NCBI RefSeq assembly: GCF_018531495.1
Contig: NZ_JAHDTI010000001.1
Coordinates: 1-64,000 of the forward strand
Length of the DNA: 64,000 nucleotides
DNA from: Nonomuraea sediminis
Lineage (GTDB): Bacteria > Actinomycetota > Actinomycetes > Streptosporangiales > Streptosporangiaceae
Direction of reading: 5' to 3'
The notes beneath the pieces are model-generated. The model made no database searches. It was not told the DNA's origin and saw nothing but the letters and a program-made list of their open reading frames with translations. Position 1 is the stretch's first letter, and the number at the start of each line of letters is the position of its first letter. Made by a program: the position numbers and the translations under genes. Below, in pieces: positions 34,292 through 44,781 of this stretch.

Positions 34292-34666
34292 ATGGCAGAC
34301 ATGCGCCCCCTACGGGAGGATCTTCAGGCGACGCTCGACGCCCGCCGCGATCTGGGGCCCGAGTACGAAGCCGCGCTCGTCGAGTCGTTCGTCGAGCGCC
34401 TGGACGCCACGATCGCCGCGCGGGTGCACAGCGAGCTGCACGGCCAGGCCCCCAGCCCCTACGCCCCCTACTCCTCTCCCCCGCCTCCCCCGAGGGCCAG
34501 GACCGGCTCTGGCCACATGGTGCTGCTGGCGCTGGGTTCGATGGCCCTGGGCGTGCCGCTGGTCGGGATCGCCGCGGTGAACGCCGGTTTCATCGGCATG
34601 CTGGTGACGCTGGTGGCGATCGTGCTCATCAACGTGGCGGGCGCGTCGGCGATCCGGCACCGGTGA
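34292..34666 (+). CDS. small two-helix membrane protein, unknown
   Basis: This 124-aa protein has a charged N-terminal half (MADMRPLREDLQATLDARRDLGPEYEAALVESFVERLD), a Pro-rich hinge (PYSSPPPPPRAR) and two transmembrane helices (MVLLALGSMALGVPLVGIAAV, FIGMLVTLVAIVLINVAG). The layout resembles small actinobacterial proteins that place a helical cytoplasmic domain at the membrane. The ATG at 34292 is preferred because the MADMRPLREDL start is typical of such proteins. No function can be assigned. Confidence 0.75.
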   Translation: MADMRPLREDLQATLDARRDLGPEYEAALVESFVERLDATIAARVHSELHGQAPSPYAPYSSPPPPPRARTGSGHMVLLALGSMALGVPLVGIAAVNAGFIGMLVTLVAIVLINVAGASAIRHR

Positions 34667-34667
34667 C

Positions 34668-34699
34668 TTGACTCTGACGCACACGTCAACCCCGACGAT
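34668..34699 (+). promoter_or_regulatory. MerR-type promoter with central palindrome
   Basis: TTGACT (34668-34673) and a weak -10 (GACGAT, 34694-34699) are 20 bp apart, longer than normal, and the spacer contains the perfect palindrome TGACG-CACA-CGTCA (34675-34688). Over-long spacers holding a dyad are the hallmark of MerR-activated promoters. The start point would fall at the ATG at 34706, giving a leaderless mRNA. The MerR gene is the second gene of the transcript. Confidence 0.65.
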
Positions 34700-34705
34700 C
34701 GGGAC

Positions 34706-35662
34706 ATGCGTGAGATCCGCCTGGCCGAGCAGGCCCTTGAACCCCCTGCCATGAAGCACTTCCGCCTGGAGAGCCTCCCCACGCCCAGCCCGGGTCCCGG
34801 GCAGGTGCTGGTGCGCAACTCCTGGATGATCGTCACCGCGGCCATGCGGACGCTGATGGGCGCCACCCACGTCCCGCTGCCGATGTACCGCCCCGGCCAG
34901 GCCCTGCACGGGCCCGCGCTCGGCCAGGTGGTCGAGTCCGCTTTCGAGGCCCTGCCTCCCGGTTCCTGGGTGCGCCACGACCACGGCTGGCGCGACCACG
35001 TGGTGGCCGAGCCCGAAGGGCTGCGCCGCGTCGAGCCCGTCACGGGCCCCGAGCAGGCGGTGGCCGAGCTCGGCCAGTCGCTGACGGCCTACGCCGGCCT
35101 GCGCACCGCTCCGGTCCGGCAGGGCGACACGGTCCTGGTCACCGGCGCGGGCGGCGCCATCGGCGGGGTCGCCGTCCAGCTGGCCCGCCTGCTCGGCGCG
35201 TCCCGAGTGATCGGCACATCCGGTACGGCGGGCAAGGTCACCGGCGCCGACGCCGTGGTCACCCGCGACGACCTGGCCGCGCTGCGGGAGGCCGCGCCGG
35301 ACGGGCTCGACGTGGTGTTCGACACCGTGGGCGGCCGGCAGCTGGCCGCGGCCGCCGAGCTGGCCAGGCCCGGGGCCAGGATCGCGCTGTGCGGGGCGCT
35401 GGACCACCAGCTCGGCGGCGAACCGGCCGCCGTGGGGATCGACGTCATGGCGATGATCTCCCGGCGGGTCATGCTGCGCGGCTTCACCGCCTCCGACCAT
35501 CAGGACCTGGCCGCCGAGTGGCCGCGGGTCAGGGACGCGTGGCTGGCCGACGGCTCGCTCCGCCTGCCGTACACCCTGGTCGAGGGGCTGGAGAACGCGC
35601 CGGGCGCGCTGCTCGACCTGATCGCGGGACGGCACGCGGGCACCGTGGTCGTGCGCGTGTGA
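34706..35662 (+). CDS. NADP-dependent oxidoreductase, MDR family (PGR/leukotriene dehydrogenase-like)
   Basis: This 318-aa zinc-free medium-chain reductase has the PGR-family pattern: LPTPSPGPGQVLVRNSW near the N-terminus, LTAYAGLRTAPVRQGDTVLVTGAGGAIGGVAVQLARLLGASRVIG (nucleotide-binding GxGxxGxxxG) and LDVVFDTVGG. It should reduce activated double bonds or quinones with NADPH. It lies under a MerR-type promoter and is followed after 11 bp by the MerR gene, so it is probably an inducible detoxification enzyme. ATG at the predicted transcript 5' end suggests leaderless translation. Confidence 0.88.
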   Translation: MREIRLAEQALEPPAMKHFRLESLPTPSPGPGQVLVRNSWMIVTAAMRTLMGATHVPLPMYRPGQALHGPALGQVVESAFEALPPGSWVRHDHGWRDHVVAEPEGLRRVEPVTGPEQAVAELGQSLTAYAGLRTAPVRQGDTVLVTGAGGAIGGVAVQLARLLGASRVIGTSGTAGKVTGADAVVTRDDLAALREAAPDGLDVVFDTVGGRQLAAAAELARPGARIALCGALDHQLGGEPAAVGIDVMAMISRRVMLRGFTASDHQDLAAEWPRVRDAWLADGSLRLPYTLVEGLENAPGALLDLIAGRHAGTVVVRV

Positions 35663-35673
35663 ACATGGGAGGC

Positions 35674-36045
35674 ATGCGGATCTCCGAGGCGGCCCGCGCG
35701 GCGGGCACCACCCCGCGGGCCCTGCGCTGGTACGAGCAGCACGGGCTGCTGTTCCCGCCGCGGTCAGGCGACGGCGGCTACCGCGACTACGACGAGCGGG
35801 CGCTGCGCCGCGTCAGGCACATCCAGGAGCTGCTGTCGCTGGGCTTCACGCTGACGGACGTGAGCGACTTCGCCGACCTGCTCGACCAGGAGGTGCCCGG
35901 CTCGTTCGCCGATCCGGTCAGCCCTGTCTGCGTGCGGGCCGTCGACCGGGCGCGCGAACGGCTCAAGGTGCTCGACGAGCGCATCGCGGCGGCCACGGAA
36001 CTGCGCGAACGGCTGGCGGCCAGGCTGGGAGTCGATCCCTTGTAG
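35674..36045 (+). CDS. MerR family transcriptional regulator
   Basis: This 123-aa regulator has the winged helix-turn-helix MRISEAARAAGTTPRALRWYEQHGLLFPPRSGDGGYRDYDERALRRVRHIQELLSLGFTLTDV, then a coiled-coil dimerisation helix (DRARERLKVLDERIAAATELRERLAARLG). A single Cys in VSPVCVRAVDRA could sense thiol-reactive compounds. The start is either ATG 35674 (used here) or ATG 35665; GGGAGG sits just before 35674. It is co-transcribed with the oxidoreductase and probably controls the palindromic promoter at 34668-34699. Confidence 0.9.
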   Translation: MRISEAARAAGTTPRALRWYEQHGLLFPPRSGDGGYRDYDERALRRVRHIQELLSLGFTLTDVSDFADLLDQEVPGSFADPVSPVCVRAVDRARERLKVLDERIAAATELRERLAARLGVDPL

Positions 36046-36056
36046 GATCGCGGATC

Positions 36057-36593
36057 ATGCAACGCATGACTGGTTTGTTGATCGGCGCCGTTTTCGGGGC
36101 GATTTTCGTTTTTGTCAATGCTCATGCCCCGCTGGGCGCCACTGCCGGGATTGCGCTTCGGGTGCTGGCCGGGATCGCGCTGGCCGCCGTGATCGGCCTG
36201 TGGTTCCGGGCGGCCAGGCCAGGGGCCGCCGCGCCGCCTTCCGACGACGTCCCCTCCGCGCCGTTCTTCGGGGTCGGCTACCGGTGGGTGGTGGCCGGTG
36301 AGGTCGTGCTGCTGTTCGGCGGCATGTGGCTGATGCGGGCGATCGGGGTGCCCGAGCAGGTGAACGTGGCGTGGATCGCGTTCGTGGTCGGCGTCCACTT
36401 CGTGGCGCTCGCCCCGGTCTGGCGCCAGCGCAGCATCCTGGTCCCCGGCGTCACCCTCACCGTCCTCGGGGTGGCGGGCTTCATCATGGCCGCCGCCTCG
36501 GCTCTCACCTGGATCCCCTTCGTCAGCGGCGTCGTCTCCGGCGTCGTCCTGCTCGCCGGCTCGCTCACGTTCGCCTGGCAGGCGCGGGCCTGA
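36057..36593 (+). CDS. multi-pass membrane protein, unknown
   Basis: This 178-aa protein has about five to six predicted membrane helices (MTGLLIGAVFGAIFVFVNAHA, LRVLAGIALAAVIGLWF, WVVAGEVVLLFGGMWLM, VAWIAFVVGVHFVALAPVW, SILVPGVTLTVLGVAGFIMAA, VVSGVVLLAGSLTFAW). No transport or catalytic motif is visible. It begins 11 bp after the MerR stop and may belong to the same transcript. Its last 29 bp overlap the 3' end of the convergent TetR gene. Confidence 0.75.
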   Translation: MQRMTGLLIGAVFGAIFVFVNAHAPLGATAGIALRVLAGIALAAVIGLWFRAARPGAAAPPSDDVPSAPFFGVGYRWVVAGEVVLLFGGMWLMRAIGVPEQVNVAWIAFVVGVHFVALAPVWRQRSILVPGVTLTVLGVAGFIMAAASALTWIPFVSGVVSGVVLLAGSLTFAWQARA

Positions 36594-37191
36594 GGAAGCC
36601 CGCCACCACCCTGCGCACCTTGTCCGGCGCCTCGTCGTCGCCGAGGCGCAGAGCGGTGTTGGCGGCGCGCAGCACCGCGTCGATCTGGAACGCGGCCAGC
36701 TCGGCGTCCAGGTCGGCGATCTCTTCCAGCTCCGCGGCGTGGCGCAGTTCGGCGGCGATGCGGGCCGTCCAGTCATGCTGGTGGCGCAGCAGCGCGTCGC
36801 GGACCTGCCCCGGCCTGCTGTCGAACTCGGCCAGGTTGGCCACCCAGAAGCACCCGCCGGGAAACAGCGGCGTCTCCACGTAGGCGATCCAGCGCTCCAC
36901 CAGCGCGCGCAGCCGCGCGGCGCCGCGGGGGGCCTCGAGCGCCGGACGGATGACCGCCCCGGAGAACGCCTCCCCCGCCGACTCCACCGCGGCCAGTTGC
37001 AGGTTCTCCTTCGTCACGAACAGTGTCTGCACGCCGCTCTTGCTCAGCCCCAGGTCGGTGGCCAGGCGGCCGAGGCTCAGCCCGGTCAGCCCCTCCAGCG
37101 AGGCCACGTCGACGGCGTGGCGGGCGATGGCCTGCCTGCTCTGCGCCCCTCTGAGGAGACGGCGGTCCACTGGTTGTCGCACGCGATCCAT
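36565..37191 (-). CDS. TetR family regulator of the SGNH/MFS unit
   Basis: This 208-aa repressor has its helix-turn-helix in SRQAIARHAVDVASLEGLTGLSLGRLATDLGLSKSGVQTLFVTKENLQLAAVE. The C-terminal domain begins RPALEAPRGAARLRALVERWIAYVETPLFPGGCFW, a form found in many regulators of efflux pumps. It is divergent from the SGNH-hydrolase/MFS operon across a 22-bp perfect palindrome, which is the obvious autoregulatory operator. It overlaps the convergent membrane-protein gene by 29 bp. The inducing ligand is probably the exporter's substrate. Confidence 0.9.
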   Translation of the reverse strand: MDRVRQPVDRRLLRGAQSRQAIARHAVDVASLEGLTGLSLGRLATDLGLSKSGVQTLFVTKENLQLAAVESAGEAFSGAVIRPALEAPRGAARLRALVERWIAYVETPLFPGGCFWVANLAEFDSRPGQVRDALLRHQHDWTARIAAELRHAAELEEIADLDAELAAFQIDAVLRAANTALRLGDDEAPDKVRRVVAGFLRPAPARRT

Positions 37192-37215
37192 CCTGCCACA
37201 TTCTCTGTTGCATTA

Positions 37216-37237
37216 AACATACGACCGGTCGTATGTT
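37216..37237. promoter_or_regulatory. 22-bp perfect TetR operator
   Basis: AACATACGACC (37216-37226) is followed directly by its exact complement (37227-37237). The core ACATACGACCGGTCGTATGT with central CCGG is typical of TetR-family operators. It sits between the divergent TetR gene (start 37191) and the GTG at 37244, only 6 nt from the latter, so binding would block both promoters. Confidence 0.88.
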
Positions 37238-37243
37238 CTCGGC

Positions 37244-37699
37244 GTGACTGATTTCCTTGCAGAGCGATCTGATCCTTTCTGCCTGCCTCCTGAGGCCGCA
37301 GCCCGGCTGCTGGCGGGCGCGCCCTGGCGCCGCTTCGCCTCGATGGGCGACAGCCTCGCGGCCGGCGTTGGCGACCCGAGCCCCGGTTACGCGCCCCAGG
37401 GGTGGACCGATCGGCTGGCCGACGTCCTGCGCCGCGTGCATCCCGGCCTGGCCTACCTCAACGCCGCCCGCACCGGCGCCACCGTCGAGGACACGCTGGC
37501 CGGGCAGCTCGACCGGGTCCGCGCCTTCGGGCCCGACCTGCTGCACGTCTCGTGCGGCGCCATCGTGGCCGACATGTGGGACCACCCGGTCAACTCGCGG
37601 GCGGACCTGCTGAGCGCCGACGGCGTGCACTTCTCCTGCGCCGGCCAGGCCGTGCTGGCGGCGGAGCTGGTCAAGGCCCTCGCCCAGGTGCCGGCATGA
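37244..37699 (+). CDS. SGNH/GDSL hydrolase-like protein with internal deletion
   Basis: This 151-aa protein starts as a normal SGNH hydrolase: FASMGDSLAAGVGD with nucleophile S37, Gly78 in NAARTGAT. It ends with the catalytic Asp-x-x-His block SADGVHFSCAGQAVL (D126, H129). The middle is missing. After LLHVSCG (about residue 105), where block III with the oxyanion Asn should follow, the sequence jumps to AIVADMWDHPVNSRADLL, normally about 80-100 residues further on. Family members are usually 220-270 aa. The in-frame deletion would remove the GxND motif, so activity is doubtful. GTG is adjacent to the TetR operator. The stop overlaps the MFS start (ATGA), so the truncated frame still couples translation to the transporter. 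Confidence 0.75.
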   Translation: MTDFLAERSDPFCLPPEAAARLLAGAPWRRFASMGDSLAAGVGDPSPGYAPQGWTDRLADVLRRVHPGLAYLNAARTGATVEDTLAGQLDRVRAFGPDLLHVSCGAIVADMWDHPVNSRADLLSADGVHFSCAGQAVLAAELVKALAQVPA

Positions 37700-39117
37700 C
37701 GGGGCGGCGGGCGGTGGCGGTCGTGCTGGCCGGCACGTTCATGGCGGTGCTCGACTCGTTCATCGTGCTGGTGGCGGCCCCGGCGATCCGGGCCGACCTC
37801 GGCGCGTCCGGCGGCGAGCTGCAGTGGGTCCTGGCCGGCTACCAGCTCACCTACGCGGTGTTCCTCACCACCGGAGGCCGCCTGGGCGACCTGCACGGGC
37901 GCAGGCGCGTCTTCCAGCTGGGCATGGGGCTGTTCACGCTGGCCTCGATCGCGTGCGCGCTGTCCGGCTCGGCGCTCGCGCTCGTGGTGTCCCGGCTGGC
38001 GCAGGGGCTGGGTGCGGCGCTGATGGTGCCGCAGGTCGTGGCCGTGATCACGGTGCTGGTTCCCGAACGGGAACGCCACCGGGCCTTCGGCGTGCTCGGC
38101 CTGGTGATGGGGCTGGCCACCATCGGCGGGCAGCTGGTCGGCGGCCTGCTCATCGGGGCGGACCTGTTCGGCTCCGGCTGGCGGCCCGTGTTCTGGATCA
38201 ACGTTCCGATCGGGCTGGTTACCCTGCTGCTCGCCGCCCGGTACGTGCCGGAGTCGCGGGCGGCGCGTGCCCGCCGGATCGACGTCGCCGGGGTGGCCCT
38301 GCTGTCGGCCGCGCTGTTCCTGCTCGTCTACCCGCTCATCCAAGGTCAGGACGCGGGATGGCCCTGGTGGGCGTGGGCCTGCCTCGGCGCGAGCGTGCCG
38401 GCGTTCTGCGCGTTCGCGGCCGTCGAGCGGGCGCTCGCGCGCCGGGGCGGCGATCCGCTGCTGCGCCTCGGGCTGTTCGCCACGCGCTCGTTCTCGGTGG
38501 GGCTCGTCCTGGTGCTCGCGGTCTACGCGGTGATCACCTCGTACTACCTGGTGCTGTCCATCTCGCTGCAGGAGGGGCTGGGCATGTCGGCGCTCGGCGC
38601 GGGCCTGGTCTACACGCCTGCCGCGGTGATGTTCTTCTCCTTCAGCCTGCCGGCCGGCCGCCTGGTGCCCAGGTACGGCAGGCGGGTGCTGGCGGTCGGT
38701 GCCGTGGTGCTCGCGGCCGGATACGCCTCGACCGCGGCGGTCCTGCTGGCCGGCCTGCCGTTCACGCCCGGGGTGGTCATCCCGACGCTCATGCTGCAGA
38801 GCGTCGGGGGCGGCCTGCTCATCACGCCGTCGCTCAACGCCGTCCTCGCCCGCGTCAACCCTGACGACGCCGGGACCGCCTCGGGCGTCCTGTCCACCGC
38901 CCAGCAGGTGGGTGGCGCCCTCGGCGTCGCCATCATCGGCGTCGTCTTCTTCAACGCCTACGACCCCGCCACCGGCAACGCCACCACGGCGGCCCACGGC
39001 CTGGCGATGGCCTCCCTGTTCACCCTCACCACCGCCCTCATCGCCACCGCCCTGGTCCACGCCCTCCCCACCACCCCCAGACCCCGCCCAGCCACCAAGC
39101 AGCAGTCGCGGGTCTAG
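37696..39117 (+). CDS. DHA2-type MFS drug exporter
   Basis: This 473-aa membrane protein with about 14 helices belongs to the DHA2 (QacA/EmrB-like) branch. AVVLAGTFMAVLDSFIVLVAAPAI carries the D1-type motif with Asp in helix 1. GGRLGDLHGRRRVF is the A-motif, and RLAQGLGAALMVPQVVAVI fits motif C/B. It should export a lipophilic drug or metabolite with protons. The ATG at 37696 overlaps the stop of the truncated SGNH gene. Control by the divergent TetR repressor is likely. It is convergent with the TPR gene, with a repeat-type stem-loop in between. Confidence 0.88.
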   Translation: MTGRRAVAVVLAGTFMAVLDSFIVLVAAPAIRADLGASGGELQWVLAGYQLTYAVFLTTGGRLGDLHGRRRVFQLGMGLFTLASIACALSGSALALVVSRLAQGLGAALMVPQVVAVITVLVPERERHRAFGVLGLVMGLATIGGQLVGGLLIGADLFGSGWRPVFWINVPIGLVTLLLAARYVPESRAARARRIDVAGVALLSAALFLLVYPLIQGQDAGWPWWAWACLGASVPAFCAFAAVERALARRGGDPLLRLGLFATRSFSVGLVLVLAVYAVITSYYLVLSISLQEGLGMSALGAGLVYTPAAVMFFSFSLPAGRLVPRYGRRVLAVGAVVLAAGYASTAAVLLAGLPFTPGVVIPTLMLQSVGGGLLITPSLNAVLARVNPDDAGTASGVLSTAQQVGGALGVAIIGVVFFNAYDPATGNATTAAHGLAMASLFTLTTALIATALVHALPTTPRPRPATKQQSRV

Positions 39118-39204
39118 CCAACGCACGGCGGGCCAGAAGAACCACGACACCCGGCGGCACCCACGCGCCGGGGTCGGCGAGGAGATGTGCGGCGGTCGTC
39201 CGGC

Positions 39205-39352
39205 GCGAGGTACGGCGGGCCAGGGAGACCGTGGCGCCTGCCTGCCGAAGCGTCGTGACGGCGGGCAAGGGGCACCGACTCGCCGGAAGCGCCGGGCGCG
39301 GGCCCTCAGCCGCAGTACGGCGGGCGGCCGGTGGCGGTGGCCTCGCCGTACA
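39205..39352. repeat. interspersed GTACGGCG repeat, copy in convergent gap
   Basis: The 311-bp convergent gap between the MFS and TPR genes is filled by a member of the interspersed family. GGTACGGCGGGCCAGGG is near 39211, GGCGGGCAAGGGGCACCGACTCGCCGGAAGCGCC follows near 39258-39291, and the stem GTACGGCG (39315-39322) / CGCCGTAC (39344-39351) closes it. It is closely similar over about 120 bp to the copy at 47170-47290. It probably ends transcription from both sides. No gene is present. Confidence 0.7.
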
Positions 39353-39428
39353 GAAGAACTGCCGTACAGGAGAACGGCCGTAGCGAAAGAGCTCGCCGTA
39401 AGGGGCAACTCGCCGCGTCAGGGGACGG

Positions 39429-40220
39429 TCAGCGCGCGTGGCGGAGGCGGACCTCGTCGGCGACGGAGGGGTCCGGGTGGTTGAGGCCGTAGGACCAGAC
39501 GTGGTCGGCGTCGTCCGCGCGGCCGCGCAGGGGAAGGGTGCGGGCGAGCAGTTCGATCGCCAGCGCCGTCGTGCCGGGATCGCCACCCTCCTCGACCGCG
39601 GTGGCGAGTTCGGCGCAGGCCAGCTCCAGGTGCGCGATGCCGAGCTGGACCCGCAGGCGCGGCGCCTCCGGGCCGGGTGCCGTCTCCAGCGCCGTGAGCA
39701 GCACGTCGGCGGCCGCGGCGGGGTCGCCCTGGTCGAGCAGCAGCTCGGCCAGGTGCTGGGCGGCGCGGGCGGCAAGCTCCGGGTCGTCGCCGGCGATGAC
39801 CTCGGCGAGCTCGCGTTCCGCCTCGTCGGCGTCGTCTGCCTGCATGGCGAGCCTGGCCAGGGCGAGATGGGCCAGCGGCAGGTAGGCGGCGGTGCCGACG
39901 CCGAGCACGGCCTGCCAGGCGGCCCTGGCCTGATCGGCGCGGCCTTCGCGTTCGAAGCCGCGCGCCAGGTGGCAGGCGGCCTGGGCGGCGTATTCGGGGT
40001 GGCCGGTGGCCAGCGCGGTGCGCGCGGCGGCCCTGGCGCCCTCCAGGTCTCCCCGCTCCTCGAGCACGACGGCCAGACCCACCGCGGCCTGTGCCCTGTC
40101 GGGCCCGTCGGGGTCGGCGGCCAGCTCGGTCAGTATGGCCGCCGCACCCTCGAGGTCGCCCTGCTCGGCCAGGTGGCGGGCGGTGTCGAGGGGCGGAGAC
40201 TCCAGCTCTGAGGACGTCAT
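39429..40220 (-). CDS. tetratricopeptide-repeat protein
   Basis: This 263-aa soluble Ala/Glu/Leu-rich protein consists of TPR-like helix pairs: ARHLAEQGDLEGAAAILTELA, AVVLEERGDLEGARAAARTAL, ARGFEREGRADQARAAWQAVL, ALARLAMQADDADEAERELAEVI and AELLLDQGDPAAAADVLLTAL. TPR proteins act as scaffolds for protein interactions. Here there is no effector domain. It is third in a possible minus-strand series gcvP, membrane protein, TPR protein. The partner is unknown. Confidence 0.82.
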   Translation of the reverse strand: MTSSELESPPLDTARHLAEQGDLEGAAAILTELAADPDGPDRAQAAVGLAVVLEERGDLEGARAAARTALATGHPEYAAQAACHLARGFEREGRADQARAAWQAVLGVGTAAYLPLAHLALARLAMQADDADEAERELAEVIAGDDPELAARAAQHLAELLLDQGDPAAAADVLLTALETAPGPEAPRLRVQLGIAHLELACAELATAVEEGGDPGTTALAIELLARTLPLRGRADDADHVWSYGLNHPDPSVADEVRLRHAR

Positions 40221-40247
40221 CGGCCCGACTCTAACGACTTCCCGCGA

Positions 40248-40847
40248 TCATGTCTGCCGACTTGGCCGTGAAGGACTGGGCGGTTTGTCGCGGGTCCACA
40301 ACCGGCGCACCGTCCTGATCATCACGAGGCCGAACGCGGCCTGGAACGTCGCCTGGCTGAGCACCAAATGCCCCGAGTCGGACAGCACGTACACGCCGGA
40401 CACGACACCGCTGAGGAACTGCAGCGACACCAGCACGACCGCGAAGAGTTCGCCCGTGTCCCACACGACCAGCCGGATGGCCAGGATCAGCTGGAACAGG
40501 AACAGCCCCGCGCCGAAGGAGCGGTGCACCCAGTGCACCCCCTCCCCCAGCGTGTAGGGGGTGAGCAGGACGCCGACCAGCAGCAGCGCGAAGGAATCCC
40601 CGGCGAGGCGGACGAACCCGGGGGCGGGCAGCACGGGCGCCGCCGCCCGCAGCCCCCGCCGGGTGAACAGACCGGCGCCCACCAGGCCGATCGCGTAGGG
40701 CACGATCGTGCGCCAGTGGACGCCGAAGTCACTCATCCCGCAGTTGCCGGTCACGCACGTGGGCATGGCGACCATGCACACCAGCAGTCCGCCTAACAGG
40801 CAGACCTGACCCTTGATCAGGTCGCCCACCACGTCGTCGCGCGCCAA
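40248..40847 (-). CDS. membrane protein, about six helices, unknown
   Basis: This 199-aa protein has successive hydrophobic segments (QVCLLGGLLVCMVAMPTCV, IVPYAIGLVGAGLF, SFALLLVGVLLTPYTLG, GAGLFLFQLILAIRLVVW, LFAVVLVSLQFLSGVVSGVYVLS) and a basic tail. A His in GEGVHWVHRSFGAGLF lies at a helix end, as in some small haem or quinone membrane proteins, but this is weak. The start appears to be TTG at 40847, with GGGAGG about 9 nt upstream; a later GTG is possible. It lies 51 bp after gcvP in the same direction. Confidence 0.7.
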   Translation of the reverse strand: MARDDVVGDLIKGQVCLLGGLLVCMVAMPTCVTGNCGMSDFGVHWRTIVPYAIGLVGAGLFTRRGLRAAAPVLPAPGFVRLAGDSFALLLVGVLLTPYTLGEGVHWVHRSFGAGLFLFQLILAIRLVVWDTGELFAVVLVSLQFLSGVVSGVYVLSDSGHLVLSQATFQAAFGLVMIRTVRRLWTRDKPPSPSRPSRQT

Positions 40848-40898
40848 CCCGGGAGACCTCCCTGCAGAGTCAGCCCGTCGTCACAACCACGGTACTGG

Positions 40899-43709
<2,811 letters not shown>

Positions 43710-43756
43710 GATGACTCCCGAGTGGAGACCGGCGCGCGGACGGTTCTCCCCCTCTG

Positions 43757-43935
43757 TCATCGGGACCTGAGAGCTTCACCCACGTAAAGGGCTTGCACCG
43801 TCGGTGTGACACGTCTGGCGGACGCGCCCGCTTTCCAGAGTTGCCTCGCCCGAGCGGTACGGGATGCCTGAGAGATTCCGGGGAGGGTTGCTCCTTCGGC
43901 GCCCCGGACGCGGCCGGGGACTCTCCCGCACGGGG
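43757..43935 (-). ncRNA. tandem glycine riboswitch upstream of gcvP
   Basis: On the minus strand two consecutive aptamers are recognisable. The first starts GCGGGAGAGTCC (near 43930), has GGCGCCGAAGGAGCAA (near 43897) and ends GGAATCTCTCAGGCA (near 43877-43863). The second has CTCTGGAAAGCGGGC (near 43842), CACCGACGGTGCAAGCCC (near 43807) and ends GGTGAAGCTCTCAGGTCCC (near 43782). These are the conserved elements of the gcvT-type glycine riboswitch. It lies 48 bp before gcvP and should turn the gene on when glycine is abundant. No classic terminator stem is obvious, so control may act on translation. Confidence 0.9.
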
Positions 43936-44013
43936 TCGTCAGCCGTTATGTTCCTAGATTACTACGATGGACCGCCTTCACCGGCCCATCGCAGGTCGTG
44001 GCGTTTTGTACCT

Positions 44014-44634
44014 CTAGCCTATGCGCCGCGCGCGACGGCGGCGAGCGAGTTCGTCAGCGGGGTGGTCGGCCGGGACGTCGTCCTCGACCGCCGCCCGTTC
44101 CCCCGGCAGCTCCGCGAGGGATCCCTCGACCTCGCGCCAGACCCTGCCGAGCGCGATGCCGAACACGCCCTGGCCGCCCTGGAGCAGGTCGATCACCTCG
44201 TCGGCCGAGGTGCACTCGTAGACGCTGACGCCGTCGCTCATGAGCGTGATCTGCGCGAGGTCGGCCACGCCGCGATCGCGCAGATGCTGGACGGCGGTGC
44301 GGATCTGCTGGAGCGAGACTCCTGTGTCGAGCAGGCGCTTGACCACCTTGAGCACCAGGATGTCCCTGAAGCTGTACAGGCGTTGCGAGCCGGAGCCCTG
44401 GGCGGCTCTTATCGTGGGCTCGACCAGGCCCGTGCGCGCCCAGTAGTCCAGCTGCCTGTAGGTGATGCCGGCCGCCGCGCAGGCCGTCGGGCCGCGGTAT
44501 CCGATGTCATCGGGCAGTGACGCGGGCTGCTCGTCGAAGAGCAGGCCCTGCTCCCCGGCACGCTGCCGCGCACTCTCACGCCGCACCGGATCTTCCTGGC
44601 CGGCCGTCTTTCCCTCGCCGCTGCTGACCGCCAC
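44014..44634 (-). CDS. MerR family regulator (Rv1830-like)
   Basis: This 206-aa regulator has a disordered N-terminus. The DNA-binding domain is GYRGPTACAAAGITYRQLDYWARTGLVEPTIRAAQGSGSQRLYSFRDILVLKVVKRLLDTGVSLQQIRTAVQHL, and a C-terminal region follows (VSVYECTSADEVIDLLQGGQGVFGIALGRVWREVEGSLAELP). Sequence and place match the conserved actinobacterial MerR protein next to the DUF151 nuclease (M. tuberculosis Rv1830), linked with cell growth. GTG at 44634 has GGAGG 5-6 nt upstream. It lies between gcvP and the DUF151 gene. The Arg-rich C-terminal tail is unusual. Confidence 0.9.
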   Translation of the reverse strand: MAVSSGEGKTAGQEDPVRRESARQRAGEQGLLFDEQPASLPDDIGYRGPTACAAAGITYRQLDYWARTGLVEPTIRAAQGSGSQRLYSFRDILVLKVVKRLLDTGVSLQQIRTAVQHLRDRGVADLAQITLMSDGVSVYECTSADEVIDLLQGGQGVFGIALGRVWREVEGSLAELPGERAAVEDDVPADHPADELARRRRARRIG

Positions 44635-44781
44635 GCGGACCTCCGGCTTTCTCTCATCCCGCGGCCTGATCTGGGGGTTCGTAACGCGCGACCACGGGTT
44701 TCACTTGCACCGTAGGACCGTGACCATGCTCAGTCAACGATCCCGCCCGGCGCGTCGTGAAGCGTAAATGCAATGAAATAC

